Source: Liquorilactobacillus ghanensis DSM 18630 (GTDB lineage: Bacteria; Bacillota; Bacilli; Lactobacillales; Lactobacillaceae). From it: a stretch of DNA of 64,000 nt. The stretch spans positions 124,001 through 188,000 of the forward strand of contig NZ_AZGB01000016.1 of assembly GCF_001435235.1 (NCBI RefSeq). Direction: 5' to 3'. Below are positions 1 through 7,677 of this stretch, piece after piece; positions within the stretch are counted from its first letter, which is position 1, and each line of letters opens with the position of its first letter. The notes beneath the pieces are model-generated. The model saw nothing but the letters and a program-made list of their open reading frames with translations. It was not told where the DNA came from and made no database searches. The position numbers were made by a program, and so were the translations under genes.

Positions 1-127
1 TTAGTTTATCCACTAGCTCCACGCTAATTATATTTCAGATAAAAGAATATGAAAATGCTGATATTTTTTTAGCAAAGCTATTTAAATAAGGAAAAGTATG
101 ATTCTGTTCACTTAAAGAAAGACAAAC

Positions 128-160
128 AAAAACCACAACCTTAGTTGATCGCGGTTTTTG
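128..160. terminator. Bidirectional hairpin terminator
   Basis: An A-rich arm ending in ACC pairs with GGTTTTT across a loop of about 15 nt, giving T runs on both strands. It lies just beyond the stop codon of the minus-strand DUF1304 gene, so it most likely ends the redox operon. The first 127 bases hold no gene I can support. Confidence 0.55.
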
Positions 161-169
161 CTTTTATCT

Positions 170-529
170 TTAAAAGAAGGTTGAAACAAGTGCTAAAATA
201 GCTAAACCACCTTGGGTTAGAATAATCTTTTTATCACTTGTCAAACTACCATATAAAGCAACCAAAATGATATACACTAATAATAATCGACTAATTTCAA
301 GTGAAGCTGTTGCTAAAAATACGCTATACAATAATCCTACACCAATTATGCCATTATATATTCCCTGGTTTTTAAATAAGGTGCGCACAGAACCTCGTTT
401 CAATTCTTCTTTTGTCATATTAAAAACTCTGCTTGTTGCATCTGATGTAGTTGCAAAAGTCTCTAGATACATGATATAGAAGAACTCCAAAGCAACCAAT
501 ACAATTAAAATAGTTGAAATTATAGACAT
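170..529 (-). CDS. DUF1304 family small membrane protein
   Basis: A 119-residue integral membrane protein with about four hydrophobic segments (near residues 3-21, 54-75, 78-95 and 100-118). The N-terminal pattern with LEFFYIMYLE followed by an FATTSDATSRVF stretch is typical of the DUF1304 family, whose function is unknown. It is the last gene of the minus-strand operon headed by the MarR gene at 2601-3008, and only 2 bases separate it from the monooxygenase gene upstream. That tight coupling suggests a role beside the quinone/nitro-compound enzymes, possibly in membrane protection, but the sequence does not show this. Confidence 0.75.
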   Translation of the reverse strand: MSIISTILIVLVALEFFYIMYLETFATTSDATSRVFNMTKEELKRGSVRTLFKNQGIYNGIIGVGLLYSVFLATASLEISRLLLVYIILVALYGSLTSDKKIILTQGGLAILALVSTFF

Positions 530-531
530 CG

Positions 532-819
532 CTATTCCTCCTTTTCGGTCATCATTAATTCTGTTTTCTTTTCAGCATATTCGGGAATTTTTCCAAATAA
601 GTTTATTAATAGTGGATTTTGATTGTGTTTAGCAACTGCTTGTTGGCTTTTCCAATTCTCAATCATTATAAATTGATTTTTCTTTTCAACTGATTCGTAT
701 AAATCATATCGCAAACAGCCTTCCTCTAATCGTGCAGCAGCAACCAGAGGCAATATATCCGCTAAAAACGCTTCTCTTTTATCATTTCTTATATAAAAAT
801 CCGCTTGGATAATTTTCAT
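532..819 (-). CDS. Antibiotic biosynthesis monooxygenase (ABM) domain protein, putative quinol monooxygenase
   Basis: A 95-residue single-domain dimeric alpha/beta-barrel protein of the ABM family. Residues 1-85 show the usual order: a first strand (KIIQADFYIR), a helix with AFLADILPLVAAAR, a central CLRYDLYES strand, then FIMIENWKS and a helix containing AVAKHNQNP. Such cofactor-free proteins (YgiN type) oxidise quinols or related aromatics. Its place between a nitroreductase and a DUF1304 gene, 12 bases after the former, supports a role in quinone/electrophile handling. The substrate cannot be told from sequence. Confidence 0.75.
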   Translation of the reverse strand: MKIIQADFYIRNDKREAFLADILPLVAAARLEEGCLRYDLYESVEKKNQFIMIENWKSQQAVAKHNQNPLLINLFGKIPEYAEKKTELMMTEKEE

Positions 820-831
820 CTTTCTACCCCA

Positions 832-1470
832 TTATTTAAATTCAGTGACTTTTTCAGCAGGTAAGCGAACAGAAGTATATCCAGCTTCTTTTTCTTTCCC
901 TATAGATAAAATCATTACTGGCACATATCTCTCTTTATCTAATCCAACTGCTTCTGCTAACTGATCAGATTCAAATCCTCCAATTGGGTTAGTTTCATAT
1001 CCATGTGCCCGAGCAATTAACATCAACTGCATTGCAGCTAAACTTGAATCAATTTTTACAACATCATTCATGTGCTCTTTAGTGAAATTTTTGTAATAAG
1101 GAATAATCACAGCTAACTGTTGGTCTCTTACTTCGTCGGGCATTTTACCTTCTGCAACTGCTTGGTTGTAAATCTCTTCACCTAATTCGTAACATTGCAT
1201 GTCACCAAAAATCAAGATCATCGCTGAAGAAGTAGCATTTTGCTTTGTATTGAAACGAATTAATGGTTTTAGTTTTGCTTTTTGTTCATCGCTCTCAATA
1301 ACAACAAAACGCCAAGGTTGCATATTGACTGAAGATGGTGCAGTTGTCGCTTCTTGAATCATTTCAAGCATTTCTTCATGAGATATTTTAAATGTTTCAT
1401 CATATACACGAACAGACTTTCTTCCAAATATAATTTCGGGGAAATCATTGTTTACTAGTTTTTTTGACAT
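832..1470 (-). CDS. Nitroreductase family flavoprotein
   Basis: A 212-residue FMN-dependent nitroreductase. The N-terminal RKSVRVYDE and the following TTAPSSVNMQPWRFVVIES block form the classical FMN-binding site of the NfsB/FRP superfamily. The C-terminal half has AAMQLMLIARAHGYETNPIGG and the PVMILSIGK strand. The family reduces nitroaromatics or quinones with NAD(P)H in a dimer. It lies between a quinone-reductase-like MDR gene and an ABM monooxygenase gene in one minus-strand operon, so quinone or nitro-compound detoxification is likely. The initiating ATG is preceded by a weak purine-rich site. Confidence 0.85.
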   Translation of the reverse strand: MSKKLVNNDFPEIIFGRKSVRVYDETFKISHEEMLEMIQEATTAPSSVNMQPWRFVVIESDEQKAKLKPLIRFNTKQNATSSAMILIFGDMQCYELGEEIYNQAVAEGKMPDEVRDQQLAVIIPYYKNFTKEHMNDVVKIDSSLAAMQLMLIARAHGYETNPIGGFESDQLAEAVGLDKERYVPVMILSIGKEKEAGYTSVRLPAEKVTEFK

Positions 1471-1547
1471 ATTATTTTCTCTCTCATTTCATTATATATT
1501 CTTAGAAACTGCTTCATAATATTACAGCTATTTTGCGGGCTTTTGCT

Positions 1548-2561
1548 TTACGCTTCTTTGGCTTTATTCGTAAAATCTACTACAATTTTACCTTTGATAT
1601 GTCCACTACTTATTTCTTTCATGGCAGTATTAATCTCTGAACCAGGATATATTTTTTGAATAGAAGTATTCAATTTTTTCGATTCAATAAGCTCGGTAAT
1701 TTTTTGAAGTTCTTGTCGATTAGACTGTGTTAAAAAAGAATGAAAAACGATATTCTTTTTTCTTGATAATTGATGCATTTTTACAGTGAGTGCACGCAAA
1801 ATCATTTGATAAAACCAATTCATATTCGCCGATTTGGCATACGATGGAGTAGGAATACTAGTGATAGAGGCAATTTTTCCACCGGCTTTCACAATATCAA
1901 ATGAATGTATCAGCTCATCTCCACCTCTCATATCAAAAACAGCATCTACTTGAGGTAGCACTTCATAAAATTTTTCTTTATGATAGTCAATAAATTCTAG
2001 ATTCCCAAATTGTTGCAAAAACGCTTTTCCTTCTTTACTTGCCGTGGTATAAACCTTTGCATTAGCTAGAAGAGCGAGTTGAATAGCAATGTGCCCAACA
2101 CCACCTGAACCGCCAAGAATTAAAATAGATTGTTTTTCCTTTAGTTGAAGCCAATCAAACAATCCTTGGTAGGCAGTTAATCCCGCAAGCGGAACTGAAG
2201 CTGATTCGACAAGAGTAAGGTTTTTCGGTGTTTTTGCTATATCATTTTCACCAACGACAACGTATTCTTGGAAAGATCCTGTAACCGGTGTTCGTCCATA
2301 AACAGAGTCGCCAACCCTAAATTGTGTGATTTTTGAACCAACAGCTTCAATGACACCTGAAAAGTCATGTCCTAGTGTCAATGGCATTGAATAACGCAAA
2401 ACATATTTTGCATCGCCATTGCGAATTCTATAATCAACAGGATTCAAACTTGCTGCATGAACTTTGATCATTATGCTATTTTCAGATAATACAGGTTTTG
2501 CTATCTCATTCAAAAAAAGTGGTTCTTGCTTTCCGTATTGCTTTATTTGATACGCAAACAT
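1548..2561 (-). CDS. Zinc-independent MDR-family NADP-dependent oxidoreductase (quinone reductase-like)
   Basis: A 337-residue medium-chain dehydrogenase/reductase. The GroES-like N-terminal domain (residues 1-125) contains PVDYRIRNG and LGHDFSGVIEAVG. The Rossmann domain has the nucleotide-binding motif ILGGSGGVGHIAIQLA near residue 150. Catalytic zinc cysteines are absent, as in quinone oxidoreductases and zeta-crystallin-like enzymes. Such enzymes reduce quinones or alpha,beta-unsaturated carbonyls. It is the second gene of the MarR-led operon, 39 bases after the regulator. The stop codon is followed by 77 bases before the nitroreductase start. Confidence 0.85.
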   Translation of the reverse strand: MFAYQIKQYGKQEPLFLNEIAKPVLSENSIMIKVHAASLNPVDYRIRNGDAKYVLRYSMPLTLGHDFSGVIEAVGSKITQFRVGDSVYGRTPVTGSFQEYVVVGENDIAKTPKNLTLVESASVPLAGLTAYQGLFDWLQLKEKQSILILGGSGGVGHIAIQLALLANAKVYTTASKEGKAFLQQFGNLEFIDYHKEKFYEVLPQVDAVFDMRGGDELIHSFDIVKAGGKIASITSIPTPSYAKSANMNWFYQMILRALTVKMHQLSRKKNIVFHSFLTQSNRQELQKITELIESKKLNTSIQKIYPGSEINTAMKEISSGHIKGKIVVDFTNKAKEA

Positions 2562-2600
2562 CCGCCATCTCCTTTATCCGCCGATCTGATCACACTGTAT

Positions 2601-3008
2601 TTATTTCACTAATTTTGTTAATAAACTTAGGAGAGTATTTTCTTCTTCTTCGTTCAAAGGCGATATGATAGTTTTATTTGAATGACTAAATTCTCGCTCG
2701 CAATGTTCCAATTCTTTTGCTGCATTATCCGTAATTCTAACAACAACTTCGCGATTATTATTTTTGTTTCTTTCCCGTATAACATAATTTTTTTCTTCTA
2801 GAATCTTTAAATGTCTAGTGACCGCAGCACTATCTATTTTTAACTCATTTTGCAAAATTGTTTGCGAACACTGGCCATTTTCTTTTAGAAACATCATTAA
2901 TTCATACCGAGTGATACTAAATCCGGTTTCTTTTTCAAATTTAGTGGTCATTTCTTGATTGGCAAGTTTAAGTTGATAAAACAGTTTGCTAATTTGTCTT
3001 AAATTCAT
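2601..3008 (-). CDS. MarR family transcriptional regulator
   Basis: A 135-residue winged-helix regulator. The recognition region (SQTILQNELKIDSAAVTRHLKILEEKNYVIRER, about residues 49-81) and wing NNREVVVRIT are typical of MarR. A good ribosome site (AGGAG) precedes the ATG. It is first in a minus-strand operon of redox enzymes, and an inverted repeat lies just upstream between the likely -10 and the start. Autorepression relieved by an electrophile or quinone is the usual logic for this arrangement. No cysteine sensor of the OhrR type stands out, although a Cys lies close to the recognition helix. Confidence 0.85.
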   Translation of the reverse strand: MNLRQISKLFYQLKLANQEMTTKFEKETGFSITRYELMMFLKENGQCSQTILQNELKIDSAAVTRHLKILEEKNYVIRERNKNNNREVVVRITDNAAKELEHCEREFSHSNKTIISPLNEEEENTLLSLLTKLVK

Positions 3009-3029
3009 CTATAACTCCTTTCATACATG

Positions 3030-3081
3030 ATTCGTCAATAGTTGACTAATCAAATATAACTTATTTCCGACACTTTGAAAA
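3030..3081 (-). promoter_or_regulatory. Promoter and MarR-type operator of the redox operon
   Basis: On the minus strand TATATT (3053-3058) and TTTTCA (3076-3081) form a weak -10/-35 pair spaced by 17 bases. Immediately downstream, ATT-N-GTCAA (3030-3038) and TTGAC-N-AAT (3042-3050) form a 21-base inverted repeat, the size and position expected for a MarR dimer site. That this site binds the regulator at 2601-3008 is inference from position. Confidence 0.5.
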
Positions 3082-3132
3082 GTGATTTGCTCCAATTAAA
3101 CCTAAAAAATTATAAATTGCTATCAAATAAAA

Positions 3133-3160
3133 AAGGCACAATTTTAAATAATTGTACCTT
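3133..3160 (-). terminator. Rho-independent terminator downstream of the SRPBCC pseudogene
   Basis: AAGG-C-ACAATT and AATTGT-A-CCTT pair across a short loop. On the minus strand the hairpin is followed by six T residues, so it would end transcripts coming from the SRPBCC locus. Confidence 0.55.
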
Positions 3161-3177
3161 ACACGTTACTAATTAAA

Positions 3178-3255
3178 CTAATCAGGAACTTGGATCGATT
3201 TTATCTTCATTTCAAAGGGCGTTAAATAACCAACACTATATTCTTTACGCTTCCG
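3178..3255 (-). pseudogene. Possible 3' remnant of an IS3-type transposase
   Basis: A minus-strand frame without its own start reads QQRKRKEYSVGYLTPFEMKI and ends at a TAG about 10 codons later. The GYLTPFE block resembles the C-terminal tail of IS3-family transposases (usually LG-x-LTP-x-E-F). It overlaps the last codons of the SRPBCC pseudogene in another frame. With only about 25 codons this is a weak call and chance similarity is possible. Confidence 0.25.
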
Positions 3256-3672
3256 TTGCTGTCAGCATTTCAACCAGTGATGCTAAATTAACTAAGTTGG
3301 TGTGAAAGGCATGTTTAGCAATCGGAGCTAGTAGCTGAACAGGTAAGTGCTTACCAGCAGTATCAGGAATATACAATTCTTCTTGAATAACAGTACTTTT
3401 ATTTTCTTCACTTAATGAAAATATCAGTTGATACTCAAGTCTGCCTTGGGTACTTGTATAAATGATTTGGTTATTGTTGGATTCAACTTGGATAAATTCG
3501 GACTGATTTAGTGCAGTTTTGTTTCGTTTAATAGTGAAACCAGCATCACCTTTAGCTACAGTGGATACCTCGGGAACCCATTGCAGCATTTGCTGAGGAT
3601 TGGCTAAGACTTTTTAACCATATCAGCACTTGAGTTGACCATTACAACATTTGTAAATAATTTTGTATTCAT
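3245..3672 (-). pseudogene. SRPBCC (START-like) family gene with a one-base frameshift
   Basis: The likely start (ATG at 3672, behind AGGAGGT with 7-base spacing) reads MNTKLFTNVVMVNSSADMVKK and then stops. The downstream frame continues with VLANPQQMLQWVPEV and on to the natural end. The two join perfectly if the A5 run (T5 at 3611-3615 on the plus strand) had six bases. The fused protein would have about 141 residues with the SRPBCC ligand-binding fold. It is therefore a frameshift at a homopolymer, either a true pseudogene, a slippage-switchable gene or a sequencing error. An internal ATG at 3589 could give only an N-truncated protein. Confidence 0.7.
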
Positions 3673-3748
3673 AAAAAAAGACCTCCTTGATTGAATAGTC
3701 TTAATTTACTAAATATAAAGTTAGTTGGAAAATCAGAATACTGATATT

Positions 3749-4570
3749 TTAAAAATTATCATCAATCTTTTCGTGAAAGAGCTCGGTTAGAAACTTTTGA
3801 CGCTGAATTGCTTCTAACTCGCGCTCATTTGCACCTTGATCCTTGGCAATTTGGGCAATTAAGTGATAGCAATTAGCTAACATATAATGTGAATCATGTT
3901 TAGTAATATAGTCAATTGCACTATTTATTTGTGAAAGGGCAGCATGCTCATCAGCTAATATGTACATCGTAAAAGCTGCTAAATAAAAAACAACATTGAG
4001 ATTTTCTTCATAGGGAGCAACAGCAATATTTTTCATGGCACGCACTGTTAACGTATGTGCACTGTGTTGCTGACCATATTTTGCTTTCAACACAGCCAAA
4101 GAAATTAAGCCTAGGCGAGATAGGGTCGATAAACTGTTTTTGGTTTCAGCACTGTTAATAGACATGAGTAAATTCTTTTGGGATTCGTCTAAATTCTTAT
4201 CTGTGTGAAATTGCGAGACGCCCAAGTAGTAATAATATGCTTGAATTTGGTCTGCTGTTTCGACTTGTTTGATGGTTGAAGAAGCTAATAAGAAATTTTT
4301 TAGTTTGGGATATTCATGATTATTGCATAACATTTCAACTTCGTTATTAAATTGTTTGTGAGCACTGATATTAAAATTAGCTGCAAGGCTAAAATCATTT
4401 AAAGAAATTGACAAGCGGCTGCATAACTTGATCATTAATTCTGCATTAGGGATATACTGATTATTTTCAATGGCTGAAAGCATTGATTGCGCACAAATAC
4501 CTCTACAGATTTCTTTTTGTGTTAACCCTTGTTCTTTTCTTATTTTTCTTAATGAATTACCTAGTTGCAT
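3749..4570 (-). CDS. Rgg/GadR/MutR-like XRE transcriptional regulator
   Basis: A 273-residue regulator. Residues 1-60 form an XRE helix-turn-helix (SLRKIRKEQGLTQKEICRG, then SMLSAIENNQYIPN). The rest is an all-helical TPR-like domain typical of the RRNPP/Rgg group, which often senses short peptides. It is transcribed away from the EamA transporter gene at 4856, with about 285 bases between the two. Regulation of that transporter is a plausible but unproven role. No small peptide gene with a clear ribosome site was recognised next to it. Confidence 0.75.
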   Translation of the reverse strand: MQLGNSLRKIRKEQGLTQKEICRGICAQSMLSAIENNQYIPNAELMIKLCSRLSISLNDFSLAANFNISAHKQFNNEVEMLCNNHEYPKLKNFLLASSTIKQVETADQIQAYYYYLGVSQFHTDKNLDESQKNLLMSINSAETKNSLSTLSRLGLISLAVLKAKYGQQHSAHTLTVRAMKNIAVAPYEENLNVVFYLAAFTMYILADEHAALSQINSAIDYITKHDSHYMLANCYHLIAQIAKDQGANERELEAIQRQKFLTELFHEKIDDNF

Positions 4571-4805
4571 AGCTTACCTCGCGCACTTTGTTCAGGGTTC
4601 AAATTAATTCAAGTAAGTATAGCACAATTATCTCAAGCACAAAAGCTGCTTAGTTAGGCAAAATTTTTCATAGGCTGATAGGAGGCTTGGAGGGGCAAAA
4701 TTGAATCGATTATGATACTGAAAATTGTCAATTAAGCATAGTTTTTAGTTAGCTTTTTGTGAGATTCTTTTAACTTAAGCTTATTTTTAGCCGAATTTCG
4801 GTATG

Positions 4806-4837
4806 CTATTAAAAGTACAGCTTATTATTTTTAATAG
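4806..4837. promoter_or_regulatory. Inverted repeat upstream of the EamA gene
   Basis: CTATTAAAA (4806-4814) and TTTTAATAG (4829-4837) form a perfect 9-base inverted repeat separated by 14 bases, directly before the AAAGGA ribosome site of the exporter gene. It could be an operator for the divergently transcribed Rgg-like regulator. The wider 4571-4855 intergenic stretch shows no gene. Confidence 0.35.
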
Positions 4838-4855
4838 TATGAAAGGATCTTTTGA

Positions 4856-5776
4856 ATGCAGACGAAGACAAATGAAATTGTAAAAGGAATTTTTTGGGCA
4901 GCAGCAGCTTCGGGGATGTGGGGGATCTCCGGAACGGTCTTGCAATTTATTTCGCAAAATGAAACGCTACCGATTAGTTGGTTCTTGTCGGTTAGGACAC
5001 TTGGTGCCGGCAGCATTTTACTCCTAATCAGTTTTATTAAATATCGCTGGCGGATTTTTGATATTTTTAAATCATGGCATTTGATCGGCTGGCTGCTGGC
5101 TTATGCAGTTTTGGGTTTAATGGCTAATTTGATAACTTTTTTTATCTCAGTACAAACTGGCAATGCAGCCGCAGCTACGATCTTACAGTATTTAAGCCCA
5201 CTATTTATCGTTTTAGGCAGTCTAGTATTCAAAGGGAAAAAACCTTTTACGAGTGATTTAATTTCCTTCATGCTATCATTGGCAGGCGTCTTTTTGGTTA
5301 TTACTCAAGGCAATTTTTCGCAATTAGCAATACCGCTGGATTCCTTATTATGGGGCATTGGTTCAGGAATTACGGCTGCTTGTTACATAGTTTTACCAAA
5401 ACCAATACTGCAAACTGCTTCACCGATTGTCGTGCTGGGGTGGGGAACATTTTTAGCAGGAATATTTTTCAACTTGTATCACCCTTTTTGGCAGCAAGTG
5501 CCGACTATTACTCCGGCAGTTGTTGTTTCTATTGGAACGGTCATCTTGTTGGGAACGATTCTGCCCTTTAGCTTGCTGTTATATAGTTTACACTTTGCCC
5601 CGGCAGATGTTGTCAGTATTATGGATGCAGTTCAACCGATCGTTACCTCAATTTTGAGTGTGTTATTTTTAAGTTTGAAGATGAATTGGGTCGAAGTCTT
5701 GGGAATTATTTTGGTATTGCTGGCTATTTATTATTTACAGCGCGGTCGTCGGCAAACAGAAAAAACGTTAAATTAG
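4856..5776 (+). CDS. EamA/DMT family transporter
   Basis: A 306-residue polytopic membrane protein with ten hydrophobic segments in two EamA repeats (about residues 12-148 and 160-297). The first contains AAASGMWGISGTVLQFI and the conserved GLMANLITFF / AAAATILQYLSPLFIVL pattern. Members export metabolites or amino acids in exchange for protons. The second repeat ends in DVVSIMDAVQPIVTSILSVLFL. A basic tail (QRGRRQTEKTLN) marks the cytoplasmic C-terminus. It is monocistronic and followed by a hairpin terminator. The substrate cannot be inferred. Confidence 0.85.
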   Translation: MQTKTNEIVKGIFWAAAASGMWGISGTVLQFISQNETLPISWFLSVRTLGAGSILLLISFIKYRWRIFDIFKSWHLIGWLLAYAVLGLMANLITFFISVQTGNAAAATILQYLSPLFIVLGSLVFKGKKPFTSDLISFMLSLAGVFLVITQGNFSQLAIPLDSLLWGIGSGITAACYIVLPKPILQTASPIVVLGWGTFLAGIFFNLYHPFWQQVPTITPAVVVSIGTVILLGTILPFSLLLYSLHFAPADVVSIMDAVQPIVTSILSVLFLSLKMNWVEVLGIILVLLAIYYLQRGRRQTEKTLN

Positions 5777-5810
5777 CTAAAAATTAGCAGCAGATAATGG
5801 AGCTTTAGTT

Positions 5811-5838
5811 AAAAAAGCACCCGATCAGCTGCTTTTTT
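5811..5838 (+). terminator. Rho-independent terminator after the EamA gene
   Basis: AAAAAAGCA (5811-5819) and TGCTTTTTT (5830-5838) form a 9-base stem with a 10-base loop and a T run on either strand. Confidence 0.65.
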
Positions 5839-5904
5839 AGATGAGACTTTTTTAATGAAAGTAAAATGCTATAATTTAGTTATTACTGTTTGGAGGAAAA
5901 TTTC

Positions 5905-7494
5905 ATGCCGCGAAAAATAAGTTTGTTTTCAATTGTAATGTTGACTCTGAGTTCAATTATCGGTTCAGGCTGGTTGTTTGGCTCAGGCATGGCTGCTCAA
6001 ATAGCCGGTCCGGCGGCAATCATTTCCTGGATTCTGGGAGGTGTGATTATTGGAATAATTGCACTAAATTATATTGAATTGGGGACAATGTTTCCAACAA
6101 CTGGCGGGATGAGCCAATATGCTTCCTTTTCTCATGGACCATTACTGGGATTTGTTGCCGGTTGGGCAAATTGGATCTCGCTATTAACGATTATTCCGAT
6201 CGAAGCGGTAGCTGCTGTTCAGTATATGAGTTCTTGGCCATGGTCATGGGCAAATTGGACCCGCAGTTTTATTACTAATGGCAATATTACTGATCGGGGA
6301 TTGGTAATTGTCTTTTTATTTATGGCAGCTTTTACTTTGCTGAATTTTTGGTCAGTAAAATTATTAACTAGTTTTACCAGTTTAATTGCAATTTTTAAAA
6401 TGGCAGTTCCCATTTTGACCATTGGTATTTTAATGCTGTCGGGATTTAATACCGGCAATTTTCATTCGGCTGCCGGATTTATGCCTTATGGCAGTTCAAC
6501 AATTTTTACAGCGACAACGGCTGCTGGAATTATTTTTTCGTACAATGCCTTTCAAACCACTATTAATATGGGTGATGAGATTGAACATCCTGAGAAAAAT
6601 ATTTTTTGGGGAATTGTAATTTCATTTGGAATCAGTATTGTAATTTATACATTGCTGCAGGTAGCTTTTATCGGTTCAGTACCAACAGTCAAGTTAGCGG
6701 CTGCTGGGTGGCACGGAATTAATTTTCAGTCACCATTTGCAGATATTGCATTACTGTTAAATCTGAGTTGGTTAGCCGATATTTTATACATCGAAGCTTT
6801 TGTGTCACCATTTGGGACCGGTGTGTCTTTTGTAGCGACAACTTCACGAGCATTAGCGGCAATGACAACAACGCGACATTTGCCAACCTTTTTAGGACGA
6901 TTAAGTCAAAAATATCGGACTCCGCGCACTTCAATGATTGTCAATTTATTTTTAGGAATTTTGATGGCTGCTTGTTTTCGCAATTGGAGTGCTTTATCCA
7001 ATGTAATTTCGACATCAACCTTGATTGCTTATATAACAGGTCCGGTTACGTTAATGACTTTTCGTAAATTGGCTCCTGATTGGCAGCGGCCATTTCGCTT
7101 GCAAGCAGCTCGCTTACTAGCACCGCTGGCTTATTTACTGGGATGTTTAGCTATCTACTGGGCAAAATGGCCAACAACTATTGAAGTTTTTGGAGTGATT
7201 GGCCTCGGCTTGATTTTTTATGTTATTTATGAAATTCGGCGTCCAATGGGGATTACGCGCTTATTGGCGAGTTTAAAAGGAGCTCGTTGGCTGGTGTTGG
7301 AACTTTTATGGTTAACGATCATGTCGTTGATCGGCAGTCATCAATTTGGCGGCAATGGCTGGCTGCCGTATCCCGGTGACTTTGGCTTGGTAATCTTAGG
7401 CAGTCTTGGGTGTTATTATTTGGGAATTCATGATGGATATTTTGGTTTGGAAACCAAAACAGCTCAGGAACTGAATCAGAAAAATAATTATTAA
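5905..7494 (+). CDS. APC family amino acid permease
   Basis: A 529-residue amino acid/polyamine/organocation permease with about 12 to 14 membrane segments. The first helix has the family signature SSIIGSGWLFGSGMAAQ, followed by the GGMSQYASFSHGPLLGFVAGW region, and an EIEHPEKNIFWGI loop in the middle. I place the start at ATG 5905 rather than the upstream TTG, because GGAGG at 5892-5896 is the ribosome site and the TTG overlaps it. It resembles the aspartate:proton symporter/YveA-like branch in length, but the substrate is not determined. Confidence 0.85.
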   Translation: MPRKISLFSIVMLTLSSIIGSGWLFGSGMAAQIAGPAAIISWILGGVIIGIIALNYIELGTMFPTTGGMSQYASFSHGPLLGFVAGWANWISLLTIIPIEAVAAVQYMSSWPWSWANWTRSFITNGNITDRGLVIVFLFMAAFTLLNFWSVKLLTSFTSLIAIFKMAVPILTIGILMLSGFNTGNFHSAAGFMPYGSSTIFTATTAAGIIFSYNAFQTTINMGDEIEHPEKNIFWGIVISFGISIVIYTLLQVAFIGSVPTVKLAAAGWHGINFQSPFADIALLLNLSWLADILYIEAFVSPFGTGVSFVATTSRALAAMTTTRHLPTFLGRLSQKYRTPRTSMIVNLFLGILMAACFRNWSALSNVISTSTLIAYITGPVTLMTFRKLAPDWQRPFRLQAARLLAPLAYLLGCLAIYWAKWPTTIEVFGVIGLGLIFYVIYEIRRPMGITRLLASLKGARWLVLELLWLTIMSLIGSHQFGGNGWLPYPGDFGLVILGSLGCYYLGIHDGYFGLETKTAQELNQKNNY

Positions 7495-7583
7495 AAAATA
7501 CCCCAGTTTTTAATGAGGCTAATTTAATAAAAATCACGTACAAATAAATTTTCTAATAAACATAAACTATTTTTAATTTATTA

Positions 7584-7645
7584 TTGATTGTCAATGAAAC
7601 TGTGATAAAATTTAAACAGACTAATTGATAGTGACTCTCAATTAG
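7584..7645 (+). promoter_or_regulatory. Promoter and palindromic (Fur-like) operator of the haem-uptake operon
   Basis: TTGATT (7584-7589) and TAAAAT (7606-7611) are spaced by 16 bases. Just downstream, CTAATTGA (7621-7628) and TCAATTAG (7638-7645) form a perfect 8-base inverted repeat with a 9-base spacer. The core TTGATAG-TGA-CTCTCAA is nearly symmetrical and resembles a Fur-family site in size. Binding at the start of the transcript would repress the operon when iron or haem is plentiful. The identity of the regulator is inference. Confidence 0.5.
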
Positions 7646-7677
7646 CTTAATTAAAAATTCTGGGGGGTTTATGGCAA

